The notes: generated from the sequence alone by a model not told the origin. A stretch of DNA of 64,000 bases from Treponema_B putidum (GCF_007830595.1 NZ_VLLD01000006.1); one strand, 5' to 3'. Counted from the stretch's first letter, positions 50,005 through 59,625 are shown. Numbers and translations: made by a program.

Positions 50005-51615
50005 ATGAAAAATAAACTATCAGCATTATTTTTGATTTTAATGTCCTTTTGCCTTTTTTCACAAGAAGATCAAAAAAAGGAACTTAATATTTCCATAAGC
50101 TCAGGAATACCAATGCTTCACCCTCATACAGCCTACGATGCAGGAGAAGCCCAAATCTTAACAGCCCTTTGTGAAGGCCTTTTTGTATATGACCCCTATA
50201 CATTGCAGCCCGTTTCGGCACTTGCCGAAAAATACAGTGTTTCAGGCGGCAGGTTATGGCGTTTTACAATCAGAGAGGGTGCAAAATTTGAAAACGGAAA
50301 GCCCATAACGGCTCAAACCTTTGTCGACTCATGGCTGAATCTTTTAAACCCAGCCGGCAATCATCCCTATGCCTCACTTTTAGACTGCATAGACGGAGCT
50401 TCCGATTACCGTAACGGCAAATTAAAAAATAAAAATCAAGTCGGAATAAAAGCCGAAAGTGAAAGAGTCCTTTTGGTGTCCACAAATACCGAAATTGAAT
50501 ATCTTCCCAATATTCTATGCCATCATGCATTTTCAGCAGTTGAAACATCTCAACTTGAAGCTGCCTTAAAATTTTCCAATATCGAAAGAATCGAAAAGTT
50601 AAAGGACAGCTTTAAGCCCATATCAAGCGGGGCATATAAGATAAAGAAATTTTCCGAAAAAGAGCTTGTTTTGGTAAAAAATGAAAACTATTGGGATAAG
50701 GATAATGTTCAAATACCCCAAATAAACCTATTCCTTGACTTAAGCAAAGAAGATGCCATCGAAAAATTCAATATAGGAAAGATTGATTGGCTTTCAAGAA
50801 GTGATGTGATTTCCAAAATAGGAGATCAGCGTTGTGTAAATATAGACCCTCTTTTTGCAACGGATTATTTTTTCTTTAAAACGTCGTCGCCGAATATTAA
50901 GGATGCAGATTTTAGGAAAGCCCTTCTTTTGGCCGTCCCCTATGAGGAATTGCGCAAGGGCTATCCTATAAAGGCAGAAACTTTGATTTTTCCCCTTGCC
51001 GGCTATCCCAAAATTCAGGGCATAACCGAATATAATCTGCAAAAAGCCCAAGAAATCATAAATAGCCTTAATTTAGACGAAGAACAAAAAAAGATAGTAA
51101 TCAAAATACCCGAAAACACATATTATCAAGAATTAGCCGAAATTTTATCGGCTTCATGGTCAAAAATCGGGGTAAAAACCGAAGTTAAAACAGTTTCTTT
51201 GAATAGTTACTATAACAGTCTAAAATCAAATGATTTTGATTTAGGAACAATTACATGGATAGGAGACTTTGCAGACCCTCTGGCCTTTTTGGAAATGTTC
51301 CGGCCTAATTCCAGCCTCAATGACTCGGACTGGAAAAATCAGGAATTTGAAAGAATAATTCTTAAGTCTCATTCCGAAAAAGACTTTAAAAAACGGTATG
51401 AAATGTTGAGCAAGGCAGAAGAGCTATTGCTGGGAGAGAGCGTGATTATTCCGATATCCTATAGGCTGAGTGTAAATATTATAGACATTTACTCCATAGG
51501 AGGCTGGTATTCGAATGCAATAGATATACACCCCTTTAAGTTTATAAAATTCATCAAGCCCCAGCCCGTGCCGGGGCTTGTAAAATTAAATAATAAGCCC
51601 AAACAGGCCTCTTAA
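50005..51615 (+). CDS. Peptide/nickel-type ABC transporter substrate-binding protein (family 5)
   Basis: The 536-residue protein has a signal peptide (LSALFLILMSFCLFSQ) and a family-5 solute-binding fold: LTALCEGLFVYDPYTLQPVS (about 49-68), WRFTIREGAKFENGKPITAQ and YRLSVNIIDIYSIGGWYSNA near the end. OppA/DppA-type proteins deliver oligopeptides to an ABC importer. No permease or ATPase gene is adjacent. Whether the signal is type I or a lipoprotein signal is unclear: a Cys is present at residue 17, but the preceding residues are not a good lipobox. The ATG has almost no leader. Confidence 0.88.
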   Translation: MKNKLSALFLILMSFCLFSQEDQKKELNISISSGIPMLHPHTAYDAGEAQILTALCEGLFVYDPYTLQPVSALAEKYSVSGGRLWRFTIREGAKFENGKPITAQTFVDSWLNLLNPAGNHPYASLLDCIDGASDYRNGKLKNKNQVGIKAESERVLLVSTNTEIEYLPNILCHHAFSAVETSQLEAALKFSNIERIEKLKDSFKPISSGAYKIKKFSEKELVLVKNENYWDKDNVQIPQINLFLDLSKEDAIEKFNIGKIDWLSRSDVISKIGDQRCVNIDPLFATDYFFFKTSSPNIKDADFRKALLLAVPYEELRKGYPIKAETLIFPLAGYPKIQGITEYNLQKAQEIINSLNLDEEQKKIVIKIPENTYYQELAEILSASWSKIGVKTEVKTVSLNSYYNSLKSNDFDLGTITWIGDFADPLAFLEMFRPNSSLNDSDWKNQEFERIILKSHSEKDFKKRYEMLSKAEELLLGESVIIPISYRLSVNIIDIYSIGGWYSNAIDIHPFKFIKFIKPQPVPGLVKLNNKPKQAS

Positions 51616-51645
51616 AAAAAATTTTGACATTTTTATAAAACAGTA

Positions 51646-51674
51646 TTGACATTTTTTGTAATTTGTAATATTAT
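51646..51674 (+). promoter_or_regulatory. Sigma-70 promoter of tRNA-Val
   Basis: TTGACA (51646-51651) and TATTAT (51669-51674) are 17 bases apart. The predicted start (about 51681) is just before the tRNA at 51685. A second TTGACA lies 22 bases upstream (51624). Confidence 0.8.
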
Positions 51675-51684
51675 CTGTTTTATT

Positions 51685-51758
51685 GGGCGCTTAGCTCAGC
51701 TGGTACGAGCGTCTGGTTTACACCCAGAATGTCGGCGGTTCGATCCCGTCAGCGCCCA
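51685..51758 (+). tRNA. tRNA-Val (anticodon UAC)
   Basis: The acceptor stem GGGCGCT (51685-51691) pairs with AGCGCCC (51751-51757), with discriminator A. The anticodon stem TCTGG/CCAGA encloses loop TTTACAC, anticodon TAC, so it reads GUA-type valine codons. The T-arm has the GGTTCGATCC loop region. No CCA is encoded (the next bases are AT). Confidence 0.95.
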
Positions 51759-52094
51759 ATCTTTCCTTTTAAAATAAATTAATGAAAAATTTTCGTTTCA
51801 CATATGCCGATTGTTTTGTTGCAATAGTCTTAGTATTTATTCGTGCGGATGGTTTAATACCCTGTTGTTGCGCAGCGTACGCTTGCGTCGGGATATGTTG
51901 ATTTTGCTATTACGCGTTTTATATGCTTGTCCAAAGACCTTGACAACAATTCATGCAGATAAAACTTTTATTACTAAATCGTTAGAAGGAACCGAGTATT
52001 TATTCAGCAATACACAAATCCCGTCAATAACGAGGTATTTACAATAGCTTCCGTTTTACTTTATAATTAGCTATTATAACAAAACTAATTTCAT
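51759..52094. other. Intergenic region after tRNA-Val with no identifiable gene
   Basis: This 336-base stretch holds no recognised gene. A 78-codon plus frame (51811-52047) lacks a ribosome-binding site and looks like chance. On minus, a frame encoding PSARINTKTIATKQSAYVKR is open without a start. The sequence has GC-richer patches (GCGCAGCGTACGCTTGCGTC, 51873-51892) next to AT-rich ones, like a decayed element beside a tRNA gene. Confidence 0.3.
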
Positions 52095-52700
52095 ATGGAA
52101 GATGATATGCAAAAAGCTCTCTTTATCCATGGCCTTAATTCGGGGAAAAATTCGAGCACAGGGCAAGCAGTAAAAACGCTCTTGGAAAAAAACAGTATCC
52201 AACTTATTGTTCCGTCACTCGAGATACTCAATCCCGAAAAAACTTTACAAGAAGTTAATTCTTTGATAAAGGAACAGGAGGTTTCTCTAATTATAGGGCA
52301 TTCAATGGGAGGTTTTTATACTTTAGCCTCCCTTAACGGTCCGATGAAGATTTATATAAATCCCTGTCTTCTTCCGGCAGAAATACTCCCTACCTTGACA
52401 GACGATGTTGACCAAGAACTCATTAAAATTTTCCGCCGATTAACAGACGAAGCTTTTCGTAATATTGATCGTGAGGTTTGCATTGCCTCTTACGGTATAT
52501 TTGCAAAAGAAGATACTCTTTTTTCTTTTTATGATCTTTTTAAAAAGAATTTCGGCCAAAGATGCTGCTATATCAATGGAGGTCATAAACCTTTAAAAGA
52601 AGATTTAGCCCAAGCTCTTGATTTTGCATTAAATTCAATCAAAAGCGATATATCACGCTTTTTAAAGGAAGATGATATTTTAGGCGAATTACTATTGTAA
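52095..52700 (+). CDS. YqiA/YcfP-like alpha/beta-hydrolase (UPF0227)
   Basis: The 201-residue protein has the alpha/beta-hydrolase pattern of the UPF0227 esterase family: ALFIHGLNSGKNSSTGQAV at the start, LIIGHSMGGFYTLASLNG with the nucleophilic Ser (GHSMGG, about 70-75), and a final INGGHKPLKEDL with the catalytic His. YqiA cleaves short-chain acyl esters and belongs to this family. The first ATG has no SD; a second ATG at 52107 has GGAAGA about 4 bases upstream and may be the real start. Flanked by tRNA-Val and a HicB-like remnant. Confidence 0.8.
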   Translation: MEDDMQKALFIHGLNSGKNSSTGQAVKTLLEKNSIQLIVPSLEILNPEKTLQEVNSLIKEQEVSLIIGHSMGGFYTLASLNGPMKIYINPCLLPAEILPTLTDDVDQELIKIFRRLTDEAFRNIDREVCIASYGIFAKEDTLFSFYDLFKKNFGQRCCYINGGHKPLKEDLAQALDFALNSIKSDISRFLKEDDILGELLL

Positions 52701-52724
52701 GGCTAATCCAAATTACATTTTCTT

Positions 52725-52853
52725 TTACACCCCAAACTGCAGTTTTGCGTTAAGAGCATTTTGCAATTCTTGAGAGAAATTCAAATTGGCATTCTCGGCC
52801 TCGTAATTTAACCAAATGGATATATAAACACCATTAAAATTCTTTGCGCCCAT
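52725..52853 (-). pseudogene. HicB-like antitoxin C-terminal remnant
   Basis: On minus a 42-codon frame runs from ATG at 52853 to TAA at 52725: it ends with YISIWLNYEAENANLNFSQE and LQNALNAKLQF. The pattern ISIWLNYEAE...NLNFSQELQNAL is like the C-terminal DNA-binding helices of HicB-type antitoxins. The N-terminal half and any HicA toxin are missing. It is either a remnant or a small orphan antitoxin. Confidence 0.45.
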
Positions 52854-52879
52854 TGCGGTTAAAAAGAGTTAAGTGTCTT

Positions 52880-55609
52880 CTACTTCATCCCTTCCAAATA
52901 GCCCTTTAGTTTTTCGATACGGCGCAAAAATTCGGCGTGTTTTTCTTTTTCGCCTTCGATGACTTCGGGAGGAGCGTTTTTAACGAAGTTTTCGTTTTTA
53001 AGCTTAGAGTCTATCTTTGAAGCATTTTGTTCATTTTTTTCAAGCTCTTTTTCAAAACGCTTTTTTAATTGATCGATATCTATTGCATCTCCCGTTATCA
53101 AAAAAGCCTCAAAGCCCGCTCCTACTACACCGATTGAAGAGGCAGGTTTTTCTTTAAGAGAATCGATAAAGTTTAAACCGGAAAGGCCTGAAAGCATTTC
53201 TATTATTTCGGAATTTTCACGGGCAGCTTCCGCAGGAGAATTTTTCTCGATATAAAGAGAAACCTTAAGCTTTAACTGAGGGTCAATACCGCATTCGGCC
53301 CGTAAGGCTCTAATGTTGCGGACAATTTCCTGCAAGGTTCTAAACCGGATAGAAGCTGCCTCATCTATGCGTTCTTTTTTTTCTTCGGGGTAATCGGAAG
53401 TCATCAAAATTTTAGCACGGGGCAAGGCACCTTCAGCACAATTGTCGGGCAGCTTTGAATAAATCTCTTCGGTAACAAAGGCTAAAAACGGATGAAGCAG
53501 GCGTAAGGATTCTTCCAAGACGGCAAGGAGTACCGAAGCCGCCCTATCCTTCTCTTTTTCGTCCCCGTACTTAAAAGAAAGTTTAGTTCCCTCAACATAC
53601 CAATCACAAAAGTTATTCCAAAAGAATTCGTAAACCTTTTGAGCGGCTTCATTATAACGGTAAGAATCGAGGCTTGAGCGAACCGTTTGAGCCGCCTCGT
53701 TTAGTTCATGATAAATCCAGCGGTCAAGTTCTTTTAAGCTGTTTAGACTGCCGTCCCGTCCGACAGGCACAATGGTTCTGCCTGCAAGGTTTCCTAAAAT
53801 ATATCGGGAAGCGTTCCAAACCTTGTTTGCAAATTTTGAGCCGAGCTTAAAACTTTCCATGTCGATTAAAAAGTCCTGACTTTGAGAACCGCACATAAAG
53901 GTAAGGGTGAACTTCATAGCATCAGCCCCAAACTCTTCGATAGCTACAAGAGGGTCAATACCGTTTCCCAAGCTCTTACTCATCTTGCGGCCTTGTTTAT
54001 CCCGAACCAAACCGTGAATAAAAATATCTTTAAAAGGAGCCTTGCCCGTAAACTGCAAGGAGGCCATTATCATTCTTGCTACCCAAAAGAAAATTATATC
54101 GTGTCCCGTAACAAGGGCCGATGTCGGGAAAAAGCGTGCAAGGTCTTCGGTCTTTTCGGGCCAGCCGAGGGTTGAAAAAGGCCAAAGCCAGCTTGAAAAC
54201 CAAGTGTCCAAAACGTCCTCATCCTGCTTTATGTTTTTTGACTTACAGTGAGGACATTCCGTAATATCCGTGCGGCTTACAATAGTTTTTCCGCAATCGG
54301 CACAATACCAAACAGGAATACGATGCCCCCACCAAAGCTGACGGGAAATACACCAATCGCGGATATTGTTCATCCAGTGAGCATAGGTGTTTTCCCATTT
54401 TTGAGGATAAAAAACAACATCGCCTTTTTTCCATGCATCTAAGGCTTTTTGAGCCAAGGGCTGCATTTTTACAAACCATTGTTTTGAAACGTAAGGCTCT
54501 ATACTTGTATGACAGCGGTAACAGCAGCCTACTGCATGCTTTATTTTTTCTTCATTTTTAAAAAGTCCAAGGGCTTCCAAATCTTCTATAACAGCCTTGC
54601 GGGCCTTTTCGGTAGAAAGCCCCCGGTATTTTTCGGGAACGGCATCGTTTAAGGTTCCGTCAGGGTTTAAGATATTTAGAACCGGAAGATTATGCCTCTT
54701 ACCTACCTCCCAGTCATTGGGGTCATGGGCAGGAGTTATCTTTACAACCCCAGTTCCGAATTCTTTATCAACATAGGAATCGGCAATTACAGGAATCCTT
54801 CGATTTGCTAGAGGGAGAATTACTTCCTTTCCTATGATGGATGCATAGCGTGGGTCTTCAGGATGAACGGCGATAGCGGTATCTCCCAAAAGGGTTTCAG
54901 GGCGGGTGGTTGCAATCTCTATTTTATTTATCTTTTCGCCGGCTTCATTTTGTAAAACAGTTCCGTCTGCCAATTCATAATAGATATGGTACATTCCCCC
55001 TTTTTGGTCTTCATGTTCAACCTCATCATCCGAAATTGCCGTACCGCATGAAGGGCACCAGTTTACAAGGTAGTTTCCCTGATAGATTAGCCCCTGTTCA
55101 TACAAAGAAACAAAGACCTCCCTTACAGCCTGAGAAAGCCCTTCGTCTAAGGTAAAGCGTTCCCTATCCCAATCAACCGAAACGCCCATTTTTCGGAGCT
55201 GCTTTGTTATAATCGAATGATGTTCATTTTTAACTTCCCAAACTTTTTCAACAAAGGCTTCCCGCCCAAGATCGTGGCGGTTTTTGCCTTCGGCCTTTAA
55301 TTTTTTTTCTACAACGGATTGGGTAGCAATGCCTGCATGATCGGTCCCGGGAATCCAAAGAGTCTCGTCCCCTTTCATGCGGTGATAGCGGACAATTACA
55401 TCCTGCAAGGTTTCATCGAGGGCATGGCCTACATGGAGAACGCCCGTAACATTGGGCGGGGGGATGACAACCGTAAAAGTATTTTTAGTGTTTTTCTTTT
55501 TTAACGGGCTAAAACACTTATTGGCTTCCCAAAAGGAATAAATACGCTCTTCAAATTCTTTAGGATTATAAGATTTTTCCAATTCAATCGCCTGCAATTT
55601 TTCGCTCAT
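52880..55609 (-). CDS. valS: Valyl-tRNA synthetase
   Basis: It charges tRNA-Val, whose UAC isoacceptor gene lies in the window. The 909-residue length is typical. Signatures: NVTGVLHVGHALDETL (HIGH, about residues 48-63), GRKMSKSLGNGIDPL (KMSKS, about 542-556), the editing domain and a C-terminal coiled-coil arm (FEKELEKNEQNASKIDSKLK). I chose ATG at 55609 (GGAG eight bases upstream); the longer frame starts with TTG at 55621. It is a single unit with the downstream HicB remnant. Confidence 0.96.
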   Translation of the reverse strand: MSEKLQAIELEKSYNPKEFEERIYSFWEANKCFSPLKKKNTKNTFTVVIPPPNVTGVLHVGHALDETLQDVIVRYHRMKGDETLWIPGTDHAGIATQSVVEKKLKAEGKNRHDLGREAFVEKVWEVKNEHHSIITKQLRKMGVSVDWDRERFTLDEGLSQAVREVFVSLYEQGLIYQGNYLVNWCPSCGTAISDDEVEHEDQKGGMYHIYYELADGTVLQNEAGEKINKIEIATTRPETLLGDTAIAVHPEDPRYASIIGKEVILPLANRRIPVIADSYVDKEFGTGVVKITPAHDPNDWEVGKRHNLPVLNILNPDGTLNDAVPEKYRGLSTEKARKAVIEDLEALGLFKNEEKIKHAVGCCYRCHTSIEPYVSKQWFVKMQPLAQKALDAWKKGDVVFYPQKWENTYAHWMNNIRDWCISRQLWWGHRIPVWYCADCGKTIVSRTDITECPHCKSKNIKQDEDVLDTWFSSWLWPFSTLGWPEKTEDLARFFPTSALVTGHDIIFFWVARMIMASLQFTGKAPFKDIFIHGLVRDKQGRKMSKSLGNGIDPLVAIEEFGADAMKFTLTFMCGSQSQDFLIDMESFKLGSKFANKVWNASRYILGNLAGRTIVPVGRDGSLNSLKELDRWIYHELNEAAQTVRSSLDSYRYNEAAQKVYEFFWNNFCDWYVEGTKLSFKYGDEKEKDRAASVLLAVLEESLRLLHPFLAFVTEEIYSKLPDNCAEGALPRAKILMTSDYPEEKKERIDEAASIRFRTLQEIVRNIRALRAECGIDPQLKLKVSLYIEKNSPAEAARENSEIIEMLSGLSGLNFIDSLKEKPASSIGVVGAGFEAFLITGDAIDIDQLKKRFEKELEKNEQNASKIDSKLKNENFVKNAPPEVIEGEKEKHAEFLRRIEKLKGYLEGMK

Positions 55610-55657
55610 TGTTTTCTCCAATCGTTTTAAAGGGTTACTTTAATTTTAAAATAAGTA

Positions 55658-56962
55658 TTAAAATTTAACAAAAAATCTTAACATAAAGATAACAAAAAGT
55701 ATCCATGTAACTACCGGAATTTCTTTAAATTTTCCTTTAATACATTTTAATATAACATAGGACAAAACTCCGTATACAATACCCTCGGCAACACTGTAGG
55801 TAAAGGGCATCATAATCATAGTCAAGAATGCAGGAATGCCCTCAGTAGGATCCTTATAGTTTATTTCTCCGGCTTGAGCCATCATCAAAAACCCTACTAT
55901 TATCAAAGCAGGGGCTGTGGCAGCAGAAGGAATCAGTAAGAAAATCGGAGAAAACAGCAAGGCAGCTATAAACATAAGGGCAGTAACGACAGAGGTTAAA
56001 CCGGTTTTGCCCCCGGCTGCAACACCGGCTGTACTTTCTACATAACTTGTTACTGTTGAGGTTCCGAGTACGGCACCCACCACGGTTCCTATAGCATCCG
56101 ATAAAAAGGCTTGCTTAATTTTTGGAATATTTCCGTCTTTATCTACAAGTTTTGCCTGAGTTGCAACTCCTACCAGTGTTCCGACCGTATCAAAAATATC
56201 GACAAAAAGGAATGAAACGAATACAATAAAGAACTTAAAGGAAAGAACATTTGAAAAATCAAAATTCAATACGGAAGGAGCGGAAGGAAGGCTTATCGGA
56301 GACCATTCTTTCCAACCACCGAAAGGAACCGTAATTTTTAAGGGAATACCTATAATAGTTGTAATTAAGATACCTATTAAAATTGCTCCGGGAACTCTTA
56401 AAATAAAAAGGGCACAGGTTATAATTAAACCTATCAGTGCTAAAACAGCCGGAGACCCCCAAGTAAATTCACCTAACCCTAAGAGAGTACTGGGATTATC
56501 AACAATTATGCCCGAATTTTGAAGAGCAATAAAGGTAATAAAAATACCTATACCTGCGGCAACAGCTTTTTTAAGATTGTTCGGTATGGACTTTACAATA
56601 GCTTCACGTACATTTACAACTGAAAGTAAAATAAAAAGAATACCTTCTAAAAAAACGGCCGTCAGTGCAGTAGCCGGGGAATAACCTAAACCTATAACAA
56701 CGCTATATGTAAAAAAGGCGTTTAATCCCATTCCTGAAGCAAGAGCGACAGGCAGGTTAGCTAAAAAGCCCATAGCAAGAGTTGCAATAGCGGCAGATAG
56801 AGCGGTCGCAGTAAAAACGGCACCTCGCTCCATTCCGGCTTCACTTAAAATTCCCGGATTTACGGCCAAAATATAGGCCATCGCCAAAAAGGTAGTAATA
56901 CCCGCAATAACCTCGGTACGCACAGTAGTGTTGTGCTCTTTAAGTTTAAAAAATCTTTCCAT
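55658..56962 (-). CDS. NCS2-family purine permease (AzgA-type)
   Basis: A 434-residue membrane protein with about 12 transmembrane segments. It begins MERFFKLKEHNTTVRTEVIA and has FLAMAYILAVNPGILSEAGM; further on GTSTVTSYVESTAGVAAGGK is the NCS2 signature of the AzgA-like group. It probably imports hypoxanthine/guanine. The ATG at 56962 is used because AAGGAG lies upstream; the longer frame starts with GTG at 56995. It is 48 bases upstream of valS. Confidence 0.9.
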   Translation of the reverse strand: MERFFKLKEHNTTVRTEVIAGITTFLAMAYILAVNPGILSEAGMERGAVFTATALSAAIATLAMGFLANLPVALASGMGLNAFFTYSVVIGLGYSPATALTAVFLEGILFILLSVVNVREAIVKSIPNNLKKAVAAGIGIFITFIALQNSGIIVDNPSTLLGLGEFTWGSPAVLALIGLIITCALFILRVPGAILIGILITTIIGIPLKITVPFGGWKEWSPISLPSAPSVLNFDFSNVLSFKFFIVFVSFLFVDIFDTVGTLVGVATQAKLVDKDGNIPKIKQAFLSDAIGTVVGAVLGTSTVTSYVESTAGVAAGGKTGLTSVVTALMFIAALLFSPIFLLIPSAATAPALIIVGFLMMAQAGEINYKDPTEGIPAFLTMIMMPFTYSVAEGIVYGVLSYVILKCIKGKFKEIPVVTWILFVIFMLRFFVKF

Positions 56963-57098
56963 AATTAAGAAATTCTCCTTGGCGCATTTTAACACAATTT
57001 TTTATTTACAGCAATAACAAATAAGATAATTTTAAATAAAAATCAAATTTATAATTAAAAAAATTAGTCTTTAATACAAAAAAAAACTATATATTAGT

Positions 57099-58514
57099 AT
57101 GAAAACAAAAAATATTTTTATCAAATTTCTTAAGACTTGTTCAATCCTTATAATGGTATGCAATACCTTTATATATGCGGAAATACCTGTGCAAAAATCG
57201 GCTTTCTCTTTTACACAGAGTATTGATTTTAACCTTAATTATGAACTGAAAGCAGAAGCAAAAAATCCTTTTTTTGAGGTCTATACGGCAGCAAAGACTA
57301 GGGAACACCGGCCTAAATTTGCTCTTATACCGCAAGGTTTTAGCTTAAAATTTACACCTCTTCTGTACATGGAAAAGAAAAAACTTTATCCTGCCCTCTC
57401 ATTTCTTTATGGAGGCATTACAAAATCAAGTTTTTTAAACCGGATGCTTTTTAAGGAGAATTTCGAAAAAAAGCCCTTTTATACAGGAATAAGTCTTTCC
57501 CCTAAATACCTGATAGGAATCTCAAAATCGAAATTCGATGCAAGTCTAGGTACCGAATTTGCAATAAAAAATTTTAATTTAGCATTTTTTTTAGAACAAA
57601 AGCCGAAAGAGCTATGGCCGGACATTTCATTTTGTACGGCTTATAAAAAAGAAAATGAAAATATATTGCTCAATATGAGCCTTTTTTCTTCTTTAACGAA
57701 TTCCGCCTACTCTCAATTTAATTTAAAAGCACCCAATTATGATCAGTTTTATTCTGGAGAATTTATATTAGCCGAAAAGGGTACGGTATCTTCTATGCTT
57801 TTATCGGCAATAGGAATAAAAATTCCTTATGGAAAAAGATCGGGAACAGGTAAATACGGTTTAGATTTTTTAGGTAAGGCTGAATACAATTTTCAAAGCG
57901 AGTATTTTGCGGCTAATGCAGGAATTATGTTTGAAAATGACGGAACTTTAAAAACTTTCTTTCAGCCTAAAATTTCAGTTGATGTTTTGGATCTGGGCTT
58001 CTCTTATAATTTTTTAAGAAAATATTTTGAAAAGAAAAAATTGTTTCAAAATTTCCATTCAGGAGGAATGGGCTTAGGTCTTAGCTTTACAAAATTTAAA
58101 TTTACCGGAGAAGTTTATTATAATGATTTATCATGGGATCTTAAAGGACAAGTGAAAATTCCTGCCAAACTTTTTCTTAATACTATCTTTTCAATAAAAG
58201 GAAATGCAGAGTTAGAAGAAAAATCTCAAAATCCGTTTATAGTAAAAAACTATTCTTTTTCATCGGACATTAAAATAAAATTTAATAAAATTTTCGATCT
58301 AAATTTTTCAGCATCTTTTATGCAAAAAAATAAAATAGTAAAAAAGAATAAAAAACCATATATAGTTTGGGAAAAAGGCGTTTTCGACTTTTCCGCTCAG
58401 GCAGAGTTTAGGAAAAAAACAAGACGGACATCAAACTCTTTTAAGGGCGAAATAATATTGGAAACTGCTAAGCCTTTTATAAAAGGAAGCCTTGCATATA
58501 AAATAAGTTTTTAA
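57099..58514 (+). CDS. Predicted outer-membrane beta-barrel protein
   Basis: The 471-residue protein has a signal peptide (KTCSILIMVCNTFIYA, cleavage near AEI) and a mature part of alternating amphipathic strands, with many Tyr and Phe and Lys-rich turns; it ends in LAYKISF, which fits an outer-membrane barrel C-terminus. No motif was recognised, and no ribosome-binding site lies before the ATG. Its 3' end overlaps galM by four bases. Confidence 0.65.
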   Translation: MKTKNIFIKFLKTCSILIMVCNTFIYAEIPVQKSAFSFTQSIDFNLNYELKAEAKNPFFEVYTAAKTREHRPKFALIPQGFSLKFTPLLYMEKKKLYPALSFLYGGITKSSFLNRMLFKENFEKKPFYTGISLSPKYLIGISKSKFDASLGTEFAIKNFNLAFFLEQKPKELWPDISFCTAYKKENENILLNMSLFSSLTNSAYSQFNLKAPNYDQFYSGEFILAEKGTVSSMLLSAIGIKIPYGKRSGTGKYGLDFLGKAEYNFQSEYFAANAGIMFENDGTLKTFFQPKISVDVLDLGFSYNFLRKYFEKKKLFQNFHSGGMGLGLSFTKFKFTGEVYYNDLSWDLKGQVKIPAKLFLNTIFSIKGNAELEEKSQNPFIVKNYSFSSDIKIKFNKIFDLNFSASFMQKNKIVKKNKKPYIVWEKGVFDFSAQAEFRKKTRRTSNSFKGEIILETAKPFIKGSLAYKISF

Positions 58515-59566
58515 AATGCAAAGTGCCAAAGAGTCTCATGTTCATAAACTTCGCCAGGTTTAATTACAGTATTAGGGAAATCAGGCTGATGCACCGAATC
58601 GGGAAAGGCTTGACTTTCAAGGCAAAGCCCTGCAAATTTATTGTACACGTCTCCGTTTTTACCCAATTCATTGTCAAGAAAACCTCCTGTGTACATTACA
58701 AGAGCAGGTTGAGTTGAGTAAACTGTTAATGTCCTCTTGGTAACCGGTTCTTTTACTATCGCCGCCAAGGTTTTATGGTCACTGACTTCTTTTTTTATAA
58801 CCCAGCTGTTATCAAAACCACCGCCTATTTTTTGCACGCCCTCGCTCAAAAGTCTGGGCTTTCTAAAGTCATAGCCGGTATTTTCTACATTTAAAAATTT
58901 ACCCGTCGGAATAAGCTCTTGATTGGTTTCAAGATATTGCTCTGAAAATATTTGAACCTCATGGTTTAATACCGAAACATAGGAACCGTTGGACTGCATT
59001 CCGGCAGGATTTAAGTTAAAATAGCTGTGATTGGTAAAATTAACCGGTGTTGTTTTATCGGAGACGGCCTTATATCTTATAATAACCTCATTATCAGGCG
59101 TAAGAGAATAGCTTACTTCAATTTTTAAATTTCCGGGAAACCCCTGCTCTCCATCGGGAGAGGTACGCAAAAAAACAACACCGGCTTCTTGCTTATTTTT
59201 AAAGGTTTTCGCTTCATACTGCATTTTATCATAAAACGGATAACCTCCATGAAGACAGTGTTTGCCGCCGTCATTAGGTGTTAAAAGATATTGCTGATTT
59301 CCTAAAGCAAATTCCGCATTTGAAATTCTTCCTGCATATCGGCCTATAAAAGATCCGAAATGCGGAAAATTATTTATATAGCCGATAAAACTTGAATATC
59401 CTAAAACTACATCATCAAAACCGCCGTTTTTTGACGGCAAAAGGATTCCTGTAATACAGCATCCGTAATTAGTACAACAGAGCATCATTTTGCCGTTAAA
59501 AATCGTAAATAATAAGGCCTTATTTCCGTTTGAAAATATTCCGAATTCGGTAGTTGTTATCTTCAT
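58511..59566 (-). CDS. galM: Aldose 1-epimerase (galactose mutarotase)
   Basis: GalM interconverts alpha- and beta-galactose. The 351-residue length is normal. Motifs: NYGCCITGILLPSKNGGFDD, IGRYAGRISNAEF (about 75-87), HCLHGGYPFYDK (catalytic His), NFTNHSYFNLN (catalytic His) and LCLESQAFPDSVHQPDFP with the catalytic Glu. It probably works with the alpha-galactosidase and symporter at 37-41 kb. GGGAGG precedes the ATG. A palindromic repeat also found upstream of the alpha-galactosidase lies 25 bases upstream. Confidence 0.94.
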   Translation of the reverse strand: MKITTTEFGIFSNGNKALLFTIFNGKMMLCCTNYGCCITGILLPSKNGGFDDVVLGYSSFIGYINNFPHFGSFIGRYAGRISNAEFALGNQQYLLTPNDGGKHCLHGGYPFYDKMQYEAKTFKNKQEAGVVFLRTSPDGEQGFPGNLKIEVSYSLTPDNEVIIRYKAVSDKTTPVNFTNHSYFNLNPAGMQSNGSYVSVLNHEVQIFSEQYLETNQELIPTGKFLNVENTGYDFRKPRLLSEGVQKIGGGFDNSWVIKKEVSDHKTLAAIVKEPVTKRTLTVYSTQPALVMYTGGFLDNELGKNGDVYNKFAGLCLESQAFPDSVHQPDFPNTVIKPGEVYEHETLWHFAF

Positions 59567-59590
59567 ATCGTCCTCCCAAAGATTATTATA

Positions 59591-59625
59591 GGGAACCTCT
59601 AAAAACTGAAGTTTTTACAGATACC
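59591..59625. repeat. Short palindrome, copy 2 (upstream of galM)
   Basis: The plus sequence TAGGGAACCTCTAAAAACT (ending about 59607) matches the reverse complement of the copy at 41009-41039 plus its flank, and AAAAACTGAAGTTTTT folds as a hairpin (59601-59616). The right arm is altered relative to copy 1. It lies between divergent galM and the PhnD-like gene. Confidence 0.7.
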
